From positions 8,742,001 to 8,806,000 of the forward strand of contig NC_046683.1 of assembly GCF_009870125.1 (NCBI RefSeq): 64,000 bases of DNA. The letters run 5' to 3'. Every line of letters starts with the position of its first letter. The stretch's first letter is position 1. The notes beneath the pieces were generated by a model, which worked only from the letters and a program-made list of their open reading frames with translations, ran no database searches and was not told the origin of the DNA. A program made the translations under genes and the position numbers. Shown here piece after piece: positions 38,001 to 52,733 of the stretch. This stretch comes from Drosophila pseudoobscura (lineage: Eukaryota > Arthropoda > Insecta > Diptera > Drosophilidae).

Positions 38001-41000
38001 GCCTAAGAGCATTATCTGGGACAAAAACCCACATATGTATGCCGTTGAGATGCAGGACATATGAATGGATAATCCACAGGTACTTGTACTGCGACAGGAG
38101 CCTCCATTCACACTCCTCGGGCCTGGGGCGACAGTTGCTAAGCGGATCAGAGTCGGGGTCGGGGTCGGGGTCAGTTTCCCAGGCTTTTCCACTGACCAGG
38201 AGAGTCTCAGGAGAGTGACTCATCGGCAGATGAGCCCCCCAGAGCCAGTCCCAAGTCCTCGGCCTGGCAACGACTCTGAACTATGCGAGGAATGCTGCCT
38301 TGTAAGCCAATTAATGCGCCAACTTATTAGTTTTTGTGTGTGTCTGTGGAACAGATATGGACAAATGAACGGGGCAGATCAACCCCAGGGTTGCAAGTGG
38401 TGCAAGTGGTGCAGCTGCTCCGCCCCATCCATGCTCTGCTCTGATTTCCTTTTCCCGATTCGGACTTCATGCCATTCCGCGTGCTTTCACTCCCCCATCA
38501 CGCAGGCAGGCAGCTTCATTATTGAAATACACACGGATACGCGGACAGGGATACTCGTACACGGACATGGGCAGACACTCGCACATCAAAAGCAGGAAAG
38601 AGCACGAAAGAGCGCGGAAGAGCCAGAACCAGCAAGTTGCAAACCATTGTGGCCACCCCAAAACACAACCCAAAGGAAAACACACCCAAAGGGGGAGTTG
38701 TGGGAGCAGCCGTTCGATTTCTCAGGATGTAGAGGCACTCTTCTGCGGGCCCACACAAGAGGACATCGAGTGCAATTAATGTTAATGTTGAGATATTTAT
38801 GATGCAACCCCCTTTTGGCTTTATTCATTTTTTTCCCTACCCCCCACCGCCTTCTCTCACTCGCTCTGTCTCTTTCTCTGTCGTTGGGTCAGGTTAGAGG
38901 ACACCCTTTCGGGCAGGATGGATGGGATATATTTGCGTATGGGCTTCTCGTATCCGTATTCAAATGTGTCACCCTCAAAGGACACGTTGGCATGGCCACG
39001 AGGCACCGCGAAGCGGCAGCAGAGTTCAATTTCTGTCAAATAGTTTTCGTATTGTTCGGAAAGCCCTGCCCAGCCCTGCCCAGCCCGAGGATTTGTCAAA
39101 TCAAAAACTTATGTTACAGCTGGATTAAAATTATACATGTCACTGGGCCCGATTGCCCGACTGCTGCAGCTGAGTGCCAAGGAAGGAGTCGTAGAGAGTC
39201 CTGAGGCCTGAGGCCTGAGTCCTTCGTCCCCTGTTTGTTGTGCCCGATTTAACGCATCAGCGCGCAAAAAGTAAAACTTTCAAATGAACAGCTAAATGCG
39301 CACTAATAGGGGTTCAGATTTCAGTTTCAGGACTCCGGAATCCAGCCAGCCAGCCAGCCAGCCAGCATCGGGGGTTACTGATTACTCCTTTTTCCTGAAG
39401 GAAGGCTGAAGCTGAGGCTGATCCTGGGCATCGGGAGCCCGAGCCCGAGCTCCGGGATTGATTGTGACATTAAGTAGGATTTATTTATTTATTTACTCCT
39501 TTTCCTTTTCAGAGTTTTTTAATTTTAACACGAGATGCAAATCATGTTTCGCACTTTGTTACATTTGAGGTGCAGATCCTGCAGATCGAATCCTGTCGCT
39601 GGGGGTTGTGCGGGTTGTTTGCCGCAGGTCTAAGTTTCTTCTTTATTTGATTTGTGCATTTGGGTATCGCATCGCGCCTTGGTCTTTGTTTTTTTTCCGC
39701 TCCGCTCTGCGCTGTTCGTTTTTTAAGGTTTTAGACAAACAAATGAAAATGTTGCCGCTCTCGCGCTATTTCAATTTCAATTCGAAATGGCCCGGGCTTA
39801 GCGGCAAATCGACAATGACAGAATACAACAAAATATACCAGAACAGAACAGAACAGAGTAGAGTAGAGCTGAGTAGAGTCGAGTCTGCTGGGAGCCACCG
39901 AACTGAGGCAATGAGCGAACAATGAACGGATTGCTGCTGGAACACACTCGGACAAATGTCCTTCCTTCCTTCCTGACAGCTTTATGTTTTGAATTTGTAA
40001 TGAAGCAATCTATGTATTCCATATGGATGAGGCATACCCCCATTCCCATCCCCATTACCATTACCATTCCCTAACCCCGCCCCCGTCCCCGCCCCCGCCA
40101 AACAAGTGAACAAAAACATTTCCACACTATGTTTGCAATAGTTTATTCGGTCAGCGGAAGGCTTCGGATCGGCCTGGTGGCCCAGTCAGAGTGCGCTACG
40201 CACCAAAAGATACAAATGTATCTATCATCTGGGACTTGCCCCTGGGAGTCCCTCTTGGGACTTTTCTTCTAGTGGCAGCTAAGAATAATATTTTTTGTCT
40301 CATAACTCACCCAAATCATCCGTACTCCCGTCTCACTCATCGGTCTCTCGCTCACTCTTGTCCCCCTCTCTGTTTGGCGTATCGCAGCTTGATCTACTCG
40401 TGTGAATAAGCCCCAATCACGGGGCATGAAGTAGCGCAACGACGTGTCGAAAATCTGCCCCCAAAATCTGCACACAAAAAATCCAGTAAATAAATGCACA
40501 CACACACGGGCACACATCCCTATAGATACATATGTATATGTATATGCATCTCTGTGGATAACGGAACAGCAAAGTTTCACTCGATTTTTATATATTTTTT
40601 TTGATATTTCTGTGCTGTGATTCAGATTCTGTTGGGGGGCTCTGTGCACGGTTTAGTGATTCAATTATTTTTGTGCGCAATTTAGATTTATTGAGTTTGA
40701 AGCCGAGTTCGTTTCGCTGGATGTGGATGTGTGGAGTTTGTTGCAGCTGCAGCTGCCCCTGTTGCAGTTGCAGTTGCCACTGTTTCTGCTGCTGATGCTG
40801 CTGCTGCAGGGATTTGCAACAACAAACTGCATAATCAATACTAAAACGCAAACGTGTTTTGCTCTGCTTGCCATTTGATGTCGGAACAAGAGCAAATGGA
40901 TGCCCGATTGGGATTGGGATTGGGAGGACGACTCCCGGTGGCAGGATGAGTGCGAATCGCCGCTAAAAGCTTAATGCTCGACATGCGTTCACTCCGCCAG

Positions 41001-44000
41001 TCCGTCCGTCCGTCCGTTCGTCCGTCGGTCTGTCACGTGACGCATGCAATTTGCATCCGTTTCCGGTTAAGCACAGTTTCGGGCGGGCCACAGAGACGTG
41101 CCTGCTGGCTGGCTGGCTGGCACAGGGTTAAAAATCATTTGAAAACCATAAAAAATAAACTCACTCGCGTGTCTGTCTAAAATAAATAAATAGCAAAAAT
41201 ACAAAATCCGACAAAATAAAAGAAATATTTGTGTTTCCCCCCTTAGTTTGTGCTGTGCTGTGCTGTGGCTCTCGTTTCTCGTTTCATTTTCTGTTTAAGC
41301 TTTACACATTTTTGTTGCCAAATCCTTTCACTTAGCACGTGATCTGGGCCCTGTTTGTGTGTGTTTCTGCTGCCCGCACACCAAAAAAATTGCAATTTAG
41401 AATATTTGCCATTCTCTTTGGCAGGAAAAATAAAGCCTGGTCACCCGGTCTCTCGTCTCTCGTCTCTCTCTCTAGCTCCATCTCTGTGTCTGTCCACCAC
41501 CACCTTGATGAAAATGTAAATTGATGCGGCAAAGGAATTTTCAAAATTCTCTGCCAGATTCCCTGACGATTACTTGAGATCTCCGGCATAGCTCTCCCCC
41601 TCTCTCGGTTGCCAATTTTTTTAATGACAACATTTGCTTGTTAGATTCTCAGATTTGTCCTGTGCAAGTGCCTCCTTTCGTGTCGCATCAGATTTTGTGT
41701 CGAGGAATATTTATTATTCTAATGTGTATACTTAAGAGCAACTTGCTTTGAGGTCTTGGAAGTTTTCTGTGCCTTTTATTAACTCAAAGTGAGACGTCTA
41801 CTAGGAGGCAAGCCCCGTGAACACTCGCCAAAAGGAGTAAAAGAGAGAGATACTAGCTATTGTTTCCCAAGTATTTCCTAGATATATTGCATGATTAATG
41901 GACCATCCAGTAATTTTACCTCCATCAAAGCTTGGTATCTTTTACACATACTATATATGTGTATCTTCAACCCTTTCAGCCCTGATAGGATCTCGCTCGG
42001 AATCCTTACACCTCAATTAGTTGGTGCATTGCGTGCGCCTCATCAAGTTGTCACAACCTTTCAGCTCAGCAGCTCAGGGGAGATCAGATCAGATCAGATC
42101 AGCGTCTTGTTCCGTTTCGATCCGTTCGGATCGGCCCGAGTCATCTTGTTAGCCAGGGCGAGAGCAGCGAAGGGAGGGGGACTATCGTTAGCCAGCCCTT
42201 CCTCCGTCGCGCCTGTCGCGCCTTTGTCGCTTCGTCCATTGTTCGGTGTAAATTGTAGATTTCATTATAATGCTTAATTTTTCATTACAACATCAACACC
42301 CTGTGTTGGACAACTTGTGAACATGACAATGCAATTGACGATACTAGAAGGGAGCGGGCACGGGAGCGAGAGCGAATCCTTTCGGCATCGCTAGCCCTGT
42401 GTTAGGGTAGGGTAGGGCTCGGGCTCGGGCTCGAGCCTGGGCTCAGGGGTTGGGCATTGGTTATGAAATGTTTGAACCCTTTTTTTGTTGCCTCATAATT
42501 TGGCCTTTGTGCGTCAAATTTATTGAAGTTAATATTTGTCGCCGGCGTTGGACTTGTACTGTCTGCAGAGGGGGGTGCCAGAGGGTGTTGAAAATTGCAA
42601 CAAGACTCGGCAAAAACAAAAAATGAAATAAAAAAGCCAGCAGAGAAGAGCAGTGCAGAGCAGAGCAGAGCAGAAAAGAAAGAGAAATATATTACACCGC
42701 AGTGAAAGGGGTGCCGCGACGGCAACTGCTGCTGCTCGGAGTTTTTGGTGAAATTGTTGCGAGCATAAATCATGCAACATATTGCATAATCATTCCGTGG
42801 CAGAGGAGGCAGCGGAGGCAGCGGTGGCAGCAGCGGCTGGTTGACAGCCCGGGCGCGTGATTTGTCGTCCTTTCGGGCTAATGGACTCTCTCTCTCAGTC
42901 GCGCTCGGCATGCCCTGCCCAGCCCTGCCCTGGGTGGGCCATCGCCGAATCATTTAAGGGACAAATCATACCCAAGGTCATCGCAGCCTTTTGCCCAAAG
43001 GATTTGCTGCCTTTGGCTTTCGAGGTAACCCGGAGAAATGCAATGTTGCATCTTTACGATCATCCCGATCCGATGCGATCCTTTCTTCGGTTCGGTTTTA
43101 TGATGCAATTTCGAAATTGAGGCCGTGCCAATATGGCTCGCCCGCTGCGCTTTCGCCCGAAACCCGGCCATTATATAAAGTTGCGCATAATTTCCATAGA
43201 TATTTCAGTTATTGGTCGTCGAAGAGCGGGTTCCGCTGCGACTTTCCCCTGCGGGCCCTTTAATGACGGAACATTTCCAGCGAAATCCAGCGTCCAAATC
43301 GGTACCTTTTGCCCTTCTGTTTGCTCTACTTTCGCTGCGCCCTGCCTTTCTCTGCCTTTGCTTCCTTCCTTTTTGGTTTTTGGGTTAACTCAGAGCTCTT
43401 GTCCTTTGTCCCTTTTGTCGAGTTGTCGAGTTGTCGGGTTGCCGGTTGCCTTTCTCTCGCTCTATGCAAATACAAGTTCTGTCCCGGAATGCGTGTCCTT
43501 CGAGCGTTTATATGATGCCCTCTTTTGTCGCAATATTATACAAATATCGGGCAATCGGTCGGCCCTGTCCTCCTCATCGCGGTTGTCGTCTGCCCGCTGC
43601 ATTTATGGACCATAATAAAAGTTTTGTGGTGCCGAAAACCAGGCCATAACTGGTAAATGGTAAATGGTAACTGGTAACTTGTCTCCGTGGTTCGGGGAAA
43701 TCCTTTGAAGGATCTTTCAGATTTCAAATGGTTGGGGGGAAAAGCAGTTGCCATTCCCCGTCGATGGGAACCGCCTGTCATCTTGGATACGGCCAAACAC
43801 ACAAACATTATCCACGCCCATTTAGTGTTTCACCGAAGATTTCACAATTTTCCAGTTTGATTTTTTTTGTGCTTCATTTTTTAGCACCCTTTCCCTTTCC
43901 TTTTCCCTTGGCCTGTCCCGTTCCCATCCTCCACTGGTTACGGCGGCCGACCGTTAATCTCTTAATTTATCAATTGAGCCCAAGAACCAGGACGATTCAC

Positions 44001-45042
44001 AGGCCCAGGCACAGGCACAGGAGATGCCTTCCGTTTCCTCTACCCCCCTCCCCCCCTTATGTTTCTATTTCCATTTCCATTTACATTTTCGGTTTCAGTT
44101 TCAATTTCAATTTGAGTTTCGCAAATTAATTTCCATAAATGCGCGACGACGAAGGACAAAAAAAAATCAAACAAAACGTGTCAAAGGGTTGCCGCGACAG
44201 GGCTGGTAAGGAGGGGTTGGCAAAAGGGTTTCGACAAAAGTTATGTTTACATAATTAATTAAACAATCCCAGGCAGTGTGTGGGCAAGGGGGGAAGGCAC
44301 ACACACACACATGTGCAGCCAAAAACAGTGTGAAGCGCGAAGGCAATGCCAAGACGAGCCGCAGAATGGTCAGCCGCGCGTACAGTGGGGCAAAGATTAG
44401 CAAAAATAAATAACATAATATGTATAGTACAGGAAATTGTGAAATTAAAACAAATACACTTTAAGAGTTGAGAAAATCTGGTTTCTTTTTTGATTATAAG
44501 GATGGGATGATGATAAATAAAATGAATAAATAATCCCCCAAAAATCCCCGAAATCAGGGCCGACACTCAGGCTCATGACACTGGTATATGGCAGGGATAC
44601 ATTTAAAGGAAGAGTGTTTTCCTAAGTTGCAGTAAATATCTAACAAAGAATTAATTTTCTTCAATGGGAACCCTTTTGTGACTCAAAAATATACTTTATA
44701 AATTAATCAAAAATTTTTTTTTAATTTCAATGATTGTATTTTTTATTTGTATTCAAAATATGGAACTTGATAAAACAATGACTGAATAGGCGGCCAAGGA
44801 TTGAAGGTTGACGATTGATTTCTCCTTAAGGCACAGGCATTCAGCACCTTCTCCTTTCTCCATTACATTGCAAATACATTCGCAGCCGAATCTGTGTGCT
44901 TAATCCGTTCCACAAGGCTCTTTTTTCACTGCATCACACCATGAACAATTTGTCTTTCTAATTGGTATTCCCATATCCGAATCAATAAAGCCGCAACCAC
45001 TGTTCGCCTCGACCAGGATAATTCGATACGATTTATGTAATT

Positions 45043-45043
<1 letters not shown>

Positions 45044-45077
<34 letters not shown>
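45044..45077. repeat. Compound (CA)n-(GA)n microsatellite
   Basis: A CA run directly joins a GA run, with no interruption. Confidence 0.95.
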
Positions 45078-46851
45078 AGATATAGCTTTAACCTGGAGGA
45101 AAAAGGGTTGCTGTGGATGATGGGTGAAAGGGATCTCCGTCATTTACTTACGCCTCACGTTAATAAACTCATAAAAAGCCAACTAAAAAGGGGAACATTA
45201 AAACAAAACTAAATTGTCATCTCCACGCACGCCCAGGCCAGCCCACCGACAAGGCCGCATAATGGCCGTGCACTGACACAAAAGGGTTGGGGGGGGACAG
45301 TGTGGTAAAGGGTTAACGCCTGAGAACACACACAGATACAAAAAGACACAGATACAGATGCAGAAGTAGAGCAGCAGCAACAGCAGCAGGGCACACACGG
45401 TGGGCGTGCCACTTGGCACATTTGTCATGAGGAAGCGGACCAAACTGGTTCCCCACACACACGCACACCCCACTCCCCACACACACACACACACTGAGGC
45501 ACACAGAAAGAGAAATGACTTTTTGATTCACTTGCGCGGCAAAGGATCTCGGATCCGTGCGTTAAACAGGCACAAATGTCCCAAAGGAGCCATCCCGAGA
45601 ACTGAGTCGAGTCCTGCACCATGCCTCAGCCAGCTGCCGCCTCGACTCCCCTCTCTCCCTGCCGCCAGCACCCCCTTCTCAACAGTGGAAATTAAATCGC
45701 AGCCATTTGGTGTTGCCATTTTATGGCACTTTTGTGACGCTTTTCCACTTGGCTGCCTCTCGCTTTTCTCGTTCTAAGCTTCATCCCCCTCCGGCTCCGG
45801 CTCCAGCACCGGCACCGGCACCGTCCTCGACCTCGGCCAGGTGTGAAATTAGCGCAATTTTCCGGCACACACACGCACACATGATGCAGGAGGGTCCATC
45901 CGTGCGAGTGTGCGGCAGGATGTGGGGCCAGTGGCCGCCGCTGTGTGTGTCCCACTGTGGCCAGAAGACTGTGGGATAGGCCACAAGTCGGATAGGGGAA
46001 ATGAGGCGAAAGAAGGCCGTGGGCGGAGGTAAATGGAGGATTGCTTCAATGCGGATTAAAAGATACGATTCAGCTCCTATGACCAGAGATCTGAGAGATA
46101 CTTTAGACACACTAAATAATTGCGGATAAGAGACTAAGCAAAATGCTTAACAAAAGGCTTAACTAAGAGCAGAATATGTTGCCAAATAGACTCGATTTTA
46201 AAGGCAACTCCTGAGGGTACTACTGGCAGCAGATTGAGGCATCTTTCAACCAAATGTAACTATTTAAAGAACATACTAGAAACCCTAAACAGCCCTATTA
46301 AATATGAAAGGAGTGACATGTACTATGTACTTCCCGACACATCCATCCATCAATCGTTTCAATCCCTTCAATTCACCCAAAAATCAGACTGAAATTTATG
46401 TGACTCCTTAAACATCTCAGACAAAAATTATTATAAATTTCCCATCTATTTGGAAAACGAATCCCATAAATTGGGAGCTATTTAAGAGTTCAATCTCCTA
46501 AATGAGCTCCGCTCCTCGACAAAGGAGTCTCTGCGCTGCGGCGTGGGGGGGGGGTGGGTAAGCCCCTAATCAATAGATGTGTGCCTCTTGGCAGGCGGGA
46601 GGAGTAATCACTTAATGCCGCACACGAAACAGCCGCCCCCCACTGCCACTGCCACTCCCACCTCCCACTCAACACTTTGTTTGGGTTGACAAAATTCTTG
46701 AGATACTTTTATGACGCACGGCTAAATGCCTGGAAAATCGACAGCGACGCAGACTGCTCCACAGTAAATCACATGACCCTCTCTGACCTACTCCCGCCCG
46801 CCCGCCGCCACTTGTAGTGCCCCAACTCCAGGACCTATCGCATCCCTTGAT

Positions 46852-46950
46852 TATACCTGGGGTACTCGTCCCAGCGGCGGGTATATTGATTCGATTTCCC
46901 TACAGCGTAGAACAGAAGGCTGTATCTTCTGGTAGTGGGTATCTTCTAGT
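46852..46950. mobile_element. Possible degraded DINE-1/mini-me-like remnant
   Basis: The order TATACC, GGTACTCGTC, GGGTATATTGATTCG, GTAGAACAGAAGG and TATCTTCTGG resembles the end of a common Drosophila non-autonomous repeat as I remember it (TATACC..GGTACTCGT..GGGTATA..GATTCG..ACAGGCAGAAGG). The match is gapped and short, with no partner end found, so this is a tentative call. Confidence 0.35.
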
Positions 46951-49900
46951 CGTAGCTGAAGAAGCTTCTCCCTCCTTTATCTCCTTCTAGTGGTGCGGCC
47001 CCCTTCCCTGACTTTCCCCCATTCTATCGTCTGTTCTGTACTGTTCTGTTCGCTTGGGGCGTGAGTAATGCGCATGGCTTAATTTCAGTTTGTTGTCACA
47101 TATTTCGGAGACGTCCCCCGTCCCCCACCTAGGCATAAATATTTATAGCGCTTCAGCCAGCCCCTTCACAGATTAGAAAACGCTCAAGTGCGACTTTTGG
47201 CTCGTGACTTGTCTTAAGTGAACGCCGCCCCTCCACCATTTGAGAGACACAGTCCCTCCTCCCTGCCCTGCCCTGCCCTGGTGGCTGGTGGCACGCGTGT
47301 TTTAGGTGTCATCTCTCTGGTCCACCCTTTCCGTGCCCCTTCGGCGGTGCACCCGCACGTTTGGTTTATAGTTGGGCCGACAAATATGAGGCGCAGATAC
47401 TTGTGTAATTTGAGGAATCCCCTACGCAACTGGGGCGACTCTGACTTGTTTGATTATGTTGTCGCACGCGCTGTTTAATTTTGTATGAATATGAAAATAA
47501 ACCCACCCCCGCACCACTACCCGTGCCACTCATATTCCCGGTCGGGGCGCTGGTGGTGGTGGTGGGGGCGAGGGTGGTTGGGTTGCCCTGGTTGCCCTGG
47601 CGCGGCGGGTTAATTGAAAAACTTAAGTGGCAACAGTCGCTGTGGATTAGAGCATGTTAAAAATTTAATTAACGCCTGCCTCACGGCCGCACACGGCCAA
47701 CAGCCCGTTGGAAACTATCTAAATTGTCTCCTGCCACTCCCGCCTCTCAAGATACTGAGACAACAAGGAGGCGTGCCCGACACACGCCCAAATCCACAGC
47801 ACACGAGAGTAGAGGAGTCTGTGGCACGACAGACAGCCAGAGAGACAGAGAGAGAGATGAGTGCTGTCGCTTAATGAGGCTCAATTAGGCCAGGCCCAGG
47901 CAGAATATGTTCAAGTTTTTTGTTTAAATATGTTAATTGCTTAACAATATTAGAAGATCCTTAATGCGTTGCCCCTGCATGGGCAAGGTGTGAACAAATA
48001 TGAGAACTGAAATTCCAAAGAGGGATATTAATCATACTTGATTAATAATTTACTCAAGCCAATTACAAATCAAAAGAAGCGGCTCCTCTTTTTTGAATAA
48101 TATTCATCCTGCCTATACCCTTTAGCAGACTCGAATCAATCTTAAGATAAAAAACTTTGGGCACGAAAATTATAAATAAATAACAGATTGGCTCTAGAAA
48201 GTCCACAATAATTCCACTCTGCCTAAAATGAAATATTTTGAACGCGGCAGAAGAGTTGATCAGTAGATGAGTACAGCGATTTGCTGGCTTTGCGAACTTT
48301 CACAATTTTCACTCGGCCTCTGAAGCATGGATATCCAAAAAAAGTAATGGGTTGAAAAGATCATTGTATGACCTTAGAAAGGATTTTTTATTCGTGTCAA
48401 TACAATGGCTAAAACTGAAGATATACTCAACCAAAGTTTGAGTTTTCTAACATTTTTAATGTTTCTTCGACTTTGGAATTTTTTTTAAATTTATTTTTTT
48501 ATGGTAATGGAGAGCCAAATAAATAAATAAATAATATTAAACTAATGTCCAATCACCTCCCTACTATCATTTGCATTCCTGGAGTATATATTCCACAAAC
48601 TTTGATTGGTCAAATCGATGGGTTTCTATGAAGGAAACTGTCCGCCAAAAGAAAGAAGCATTAACAACCCTCAGAACCAAAACGGAATAAAGGGAGAATT
48701 TAGAGAGTGCAATAAACATAGAATGTGTGTTTATTGTCCATGTTTGATTTCCTAGTAACTTTATTGGTCAAATCAACGTTTGCTCGTTGGCAGTAAATGC
48801 CTGAACGTATCCCCACATCCCCATCAGCAGAGCAGCAGACCAGCAGCACAGACAGCAATCAGAAATGGATGGCCAGAGGGCATTTATGGCTTGAACGGGC
48901 AAAGTAAAACACTTTTGGTAATTCATTAAGTTACGGAAGTTGAACTCAGAACTGCAATTTCCCCTAGAACCAATTATAGAAAAATTTAAATTCGTTTTAA
49001 AAAGCAGACCAGAAGCAGAAGCAGAACGCATGTCCCATGTCCCATGTCCAGTAGCAGTGCCCGAGAGCAGACCAGACCAGACCAGACCAGACACACGGAC
49101 CGACGACAGGCGGACGGACGGCACTCTGCTGATGAGGGGGGGTAAGGTGGGGGGTGCAGGAGAAGGACCTGAAGCCGAAGGAGGAACAGTAGCAGTAGCA
49201 GTAGCTGATGGATGAATGTGTGTGGTCATGTGTGTGGGTGGATATGCGGATATGTGTGTGTGTGTGTGGGTGTGTGGATAACGGCATGTTCATAAATTGA
49301 AATCACTTCCATATCCACCAAGAGAGAGGAAAAGTTCGGCAACAAAATCGAGCAAAGCGACGCTTTCCGCCCAAAAAAAAAAGAGGAGAAAAAATACTCG
49401 GCGACGTTTCATGCTCGGGGGCTATCCCTCATTCTCATTCTCATTCCGATTCCCATTCCCTTTCCCATCATCGCATCATCCCATCATCTCCCATTCCCTG
49501 GCAACTGCAATAAAAAATTCCGTTTTTAAACCGGTTGGCAGCAGCAGCAGCAGATGGAGCAATGGAAGCTCAGAAGAATGGAGGTTGGAGGCTGGAGGCT
49601 GGAGGATGGAGGATGGGACACAGACTGGACTGAATCGAGGACCCTGGACCCATGTACGACAAGTGGGCAACACTTGACACAGTTGCCACTTTCAATTGCC
49701 AACATAACTCGAGTGGCGGGCGGCCCCTGGCCGAAGAAGGCCAAAGTGTGGGTCCCCTGCTGCAACTGGAGCTGGGAGCTGGTAGAGGAGCCTGGAGCCT
49801 GAAGCCTGGAGTCTGGTGGGGGCTCTGTATAGTTGGGCCTGCATATAAATACCGCCTGTGGCCATAAAAGTGGAGGCCATCCAACCGACGGTGTAACAAG

Positions 49901-50270
49901 CCCATCCTCCCCCCCCTTCAGGCACCCAAAAAAAAAATAGATAGCATGGAGTGCTGCAATTGAACCTACCTACCAGAACCCCCCTGGCCGAAACCCCACT
50001 AAAAAATGGCTAACCGAATGTGTGTGGGCGCGAGGCTGTGGATGGTCTGTGGGTCGGTCCTTGTGGGTGTGCTGTGCATATGCTGGTCCAGGACGTGGTC
50101 CCTCCCTCTCTCTCTCCCTCTCCCTCTCTCTCTCTCTGTCCAGCAAATCCGAATCAAGCGCCAAAAGAGATGCTCCATCGAAGGCAGGGAAGAGTTCTTT
50201 GGCTATCGGTTTCATCTGTTTCCTACACGAATACTAGAGGGATCTCCAAGCAGATCTCCCAAAGCAAAGC

Positions 50271-50370
50271 GAGTGAGCCGGGGTCGAGGCGAGTGAGCCG
50301 GGGTCGAAGCGAGTGAGCCGGGGTCGAAGCGAGTGAGCCGGGGTTGAGACGAGTGAGCCGGGGTCGAGCC
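50271..50370. repeat. Tandem repeat, five copies of a 20-bp unit
   Basis: The unit GAGTGAGCCGGGGTCGAAGC is repeated five times with one to four substitutions per copy (50271, 50291, 50311, 50331, 50351). It is G+C-rich and encodes Pro-rich or Ser-Arg strings depending on frame, but no gene model uses it. Confidence 0.97.
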
Positions 50371-51264
50371 TCCTCTCTTTTTTTGTGCATCTTTCAAAAG
50401 AGTATCTCAGCTTCGTTGGCACCCACCATTCTGTCTCCCAGAGAATGTTTCTACCTTTTTTTTGTGTACCATTCTCTTCGTTTTTTTTTTTTGTTTTTCG
50501 CTCGGCTCTGCCTGGCATATCCTTTGCTCTGGTCACTGGCCATGGTCCCTGCTCCTGTTGTTTAGTTACTTTGGTAGTTTCGTTATATTTATTGGCCCAC
50601 ATCGGGTGAAAAATGTTCAACGCTTTGGCAATTTAGTTGAGTACCCCGTTATATGCTGGCTGGCTGGCTAGCTGGCTGGGAATTGGATGGCGGGGACGGA
50701 GAGTGGATGGAGTGCGACTGCGATGGTCAAGCTCATAAAAAGCGAAGCGAAGGCAAAACAATGGCGAAACAGCAGGAGAGGCCCAGGCCCAGGACCAGGA
50801 CCAGAATTCCACCTAGTCCATGATGTAGATGGAGATTGGTCGGGATGAAGGAGGCGGAGGAGGAGGAGGAGGAGCAGGAGAATGGAGTGCCTGAAGTGGT
50901 GTCGCTTGACGATTTACGATTTGGCATTTTGCTGCTCAACTGGCCCGTGAACAGGAGACAGGACAGCCAAATGATGGCCACAGCCCCGAGCGGGGACAGG
51001 GATCCACTGAGTTTTAGAGTAAAAAGTATACCTGCAGCGAGGAGGCAGTGGACTGGAGGACAGGAGGACAGGTGGAAGCTGCGCCGCTTCGACCTCAGCT
51101 TTCAGCTTTATTTCATATTACATAATTGGGCGTGTAACGAGTCTAATTGAGTTTTTATGTTTTTCGGGTCCAAGCCAGGGCCAGCGCCAGACAAAGTTCC
51201 CCAACAATTCTGGCCATCGTCGCGTGTGGCCCCTTTGTGTTGGGCAACCCTTTTTGGCGGCCGG

Positions 51265-51289
51265 CACACACACACACACACACACACAC
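51265..51289. repeat. (CA)n microsatellite
   Basis: A pure CA run of 25 bp. Confidence 0.95.
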
Positions 51290-52733
51290 TTGTGCCCACA
51301 CATGTGCGGTACATTTTATGGCCGCTGGCCATTGCCACGCCCCCTCGGGACGCACAGGTTTGGGGGGGAAAGGGAGGCTGCATGTCTAGCTCATTTTGTC
51401 CCCGGCACTGGGACTGGGACTGGAGCTGGAGCTGGGACTGGGCGTCAGGTCAGCAAATCAATTAACTTCGCTGGCAACATGTGTTAATATCCTTTTCAAC
51501 TTCCGCTCGGCAAAGGTTTTTTGGGCTGGTGGCCCGGTGGAAGCTGCAGTCTGGAAATAGTTCAAAGGACTCCAAAACTATGGAACACTTTTCATGGGAC
51601 TCCCACTTTCTTGGGACTTTCCCGGGGGCTCACGTGTGTGGGGCTGCGTGTGCCGCGATGCGCCTAATGCTCTATTGCCACGCCCATAACGCCCAGCCCG
51701 CCCGCTGGTCGGCTGGCCTTGGGCGTGCGCGGCGGATGCTAATGAGAAAAGCGACGGCAATGGACCAACCGCTGGGCAATGTCCTCGAGCTGCCAGGATG
51801 CCAGCGAGCGCACCTTTCGCCGGGGCTGCGCGTGCACAGAAGCTGCTTCCTCTGCAATCTCTCTCTCTCACTCTCTTATGCCTGGTCTGTGCAATTCTCT
51901 AGAGATCTCTCCGTCTCTCTCTCTCTTAGTATCTGTCAGCACGCAGCGTGAGGGCCGAACGGCAGCCAGTCCAGAATCACAGAGTCCCGCTGTGTTGCGC
52001 ACGCGAATCGAGCGGTGCGGCATAGGTAGGACTCCGACTCCGAGTCCGAGTCTGAGGCAGGGACTGTGGCAAGAAAGGAACTCAGACAGGGACTCAGACT
52101 CAGTGACATAGGGATCCTTTTTCGCGTCCCTTTTTACAACTTTCTACGAAGGCAGCTCTCGCGCCTGTGGCTTTACGATGTCCGCTTCATTGGAATGCAC
52201 TCCGCTCTGGCCAGGATTGGAACGGGAACGGGAACGGGGACTCGGCCTCGGACTGGGTGCAGCAACGACGGGACATCCTCGCGGGGATCGCTCGCGCTGT
52301 GCGATGCACCGCTGTGACGTGTCGCGTGCATTTGAGATGCGGAAAATGCGTGCCCGCTGGGCGGCCTGGGCGCGCGCGACCATCGGAGTGGGTCCGGTCC
52401 GGGAGCGGGGGGTAGGCGTGGCCGGGACACCCTAAACGCCTTGCATACAAATTTGTATCTACACAGATTTACTTCTGGTGTCCGGAACTGGGTTTTCTCC
52501 GTGCGACACCATGCCGCGCAATTGATTTCCCGTCACTGACTTTTTCCAAAGTGCATTATTAATAGGGGGGGGAGGAGTAAAGGGACCCCGGGTCGGAATA
52601 GTTGAGGTCACACCCATGTAAGTGGTTTTTAGTCTGTTTGCGAGTGGATAGACCTTTGAGTACATTAAACACTTGGCAGTACTTGGATAGATACTTGAAT
52701 AGAAGCCAGGCTGGGGACATCCAAGGGACCTAA

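Larger units (their letters stand above)
30963..42000. other. Non-coding region, no gene seen
   Basis: Eleven kilobases without a convincing exon. Notable texture: GGGAATC hexamers at 32538-32576, a long CA run at 34458-34493, a strongly AT-rich stretch at about 34640-35040, GACT repeats at 35241-35262, GGATG repeats at 36610-36650 and 36939-36980, GTCGGG hexamers at 38153-38172, GAACA/GAGTA repeats at 39839-39885 and CAGC repeats at 39349-39366. The open frames (for example 38065-38802) span these and show no domain. Confidence 0.55.
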
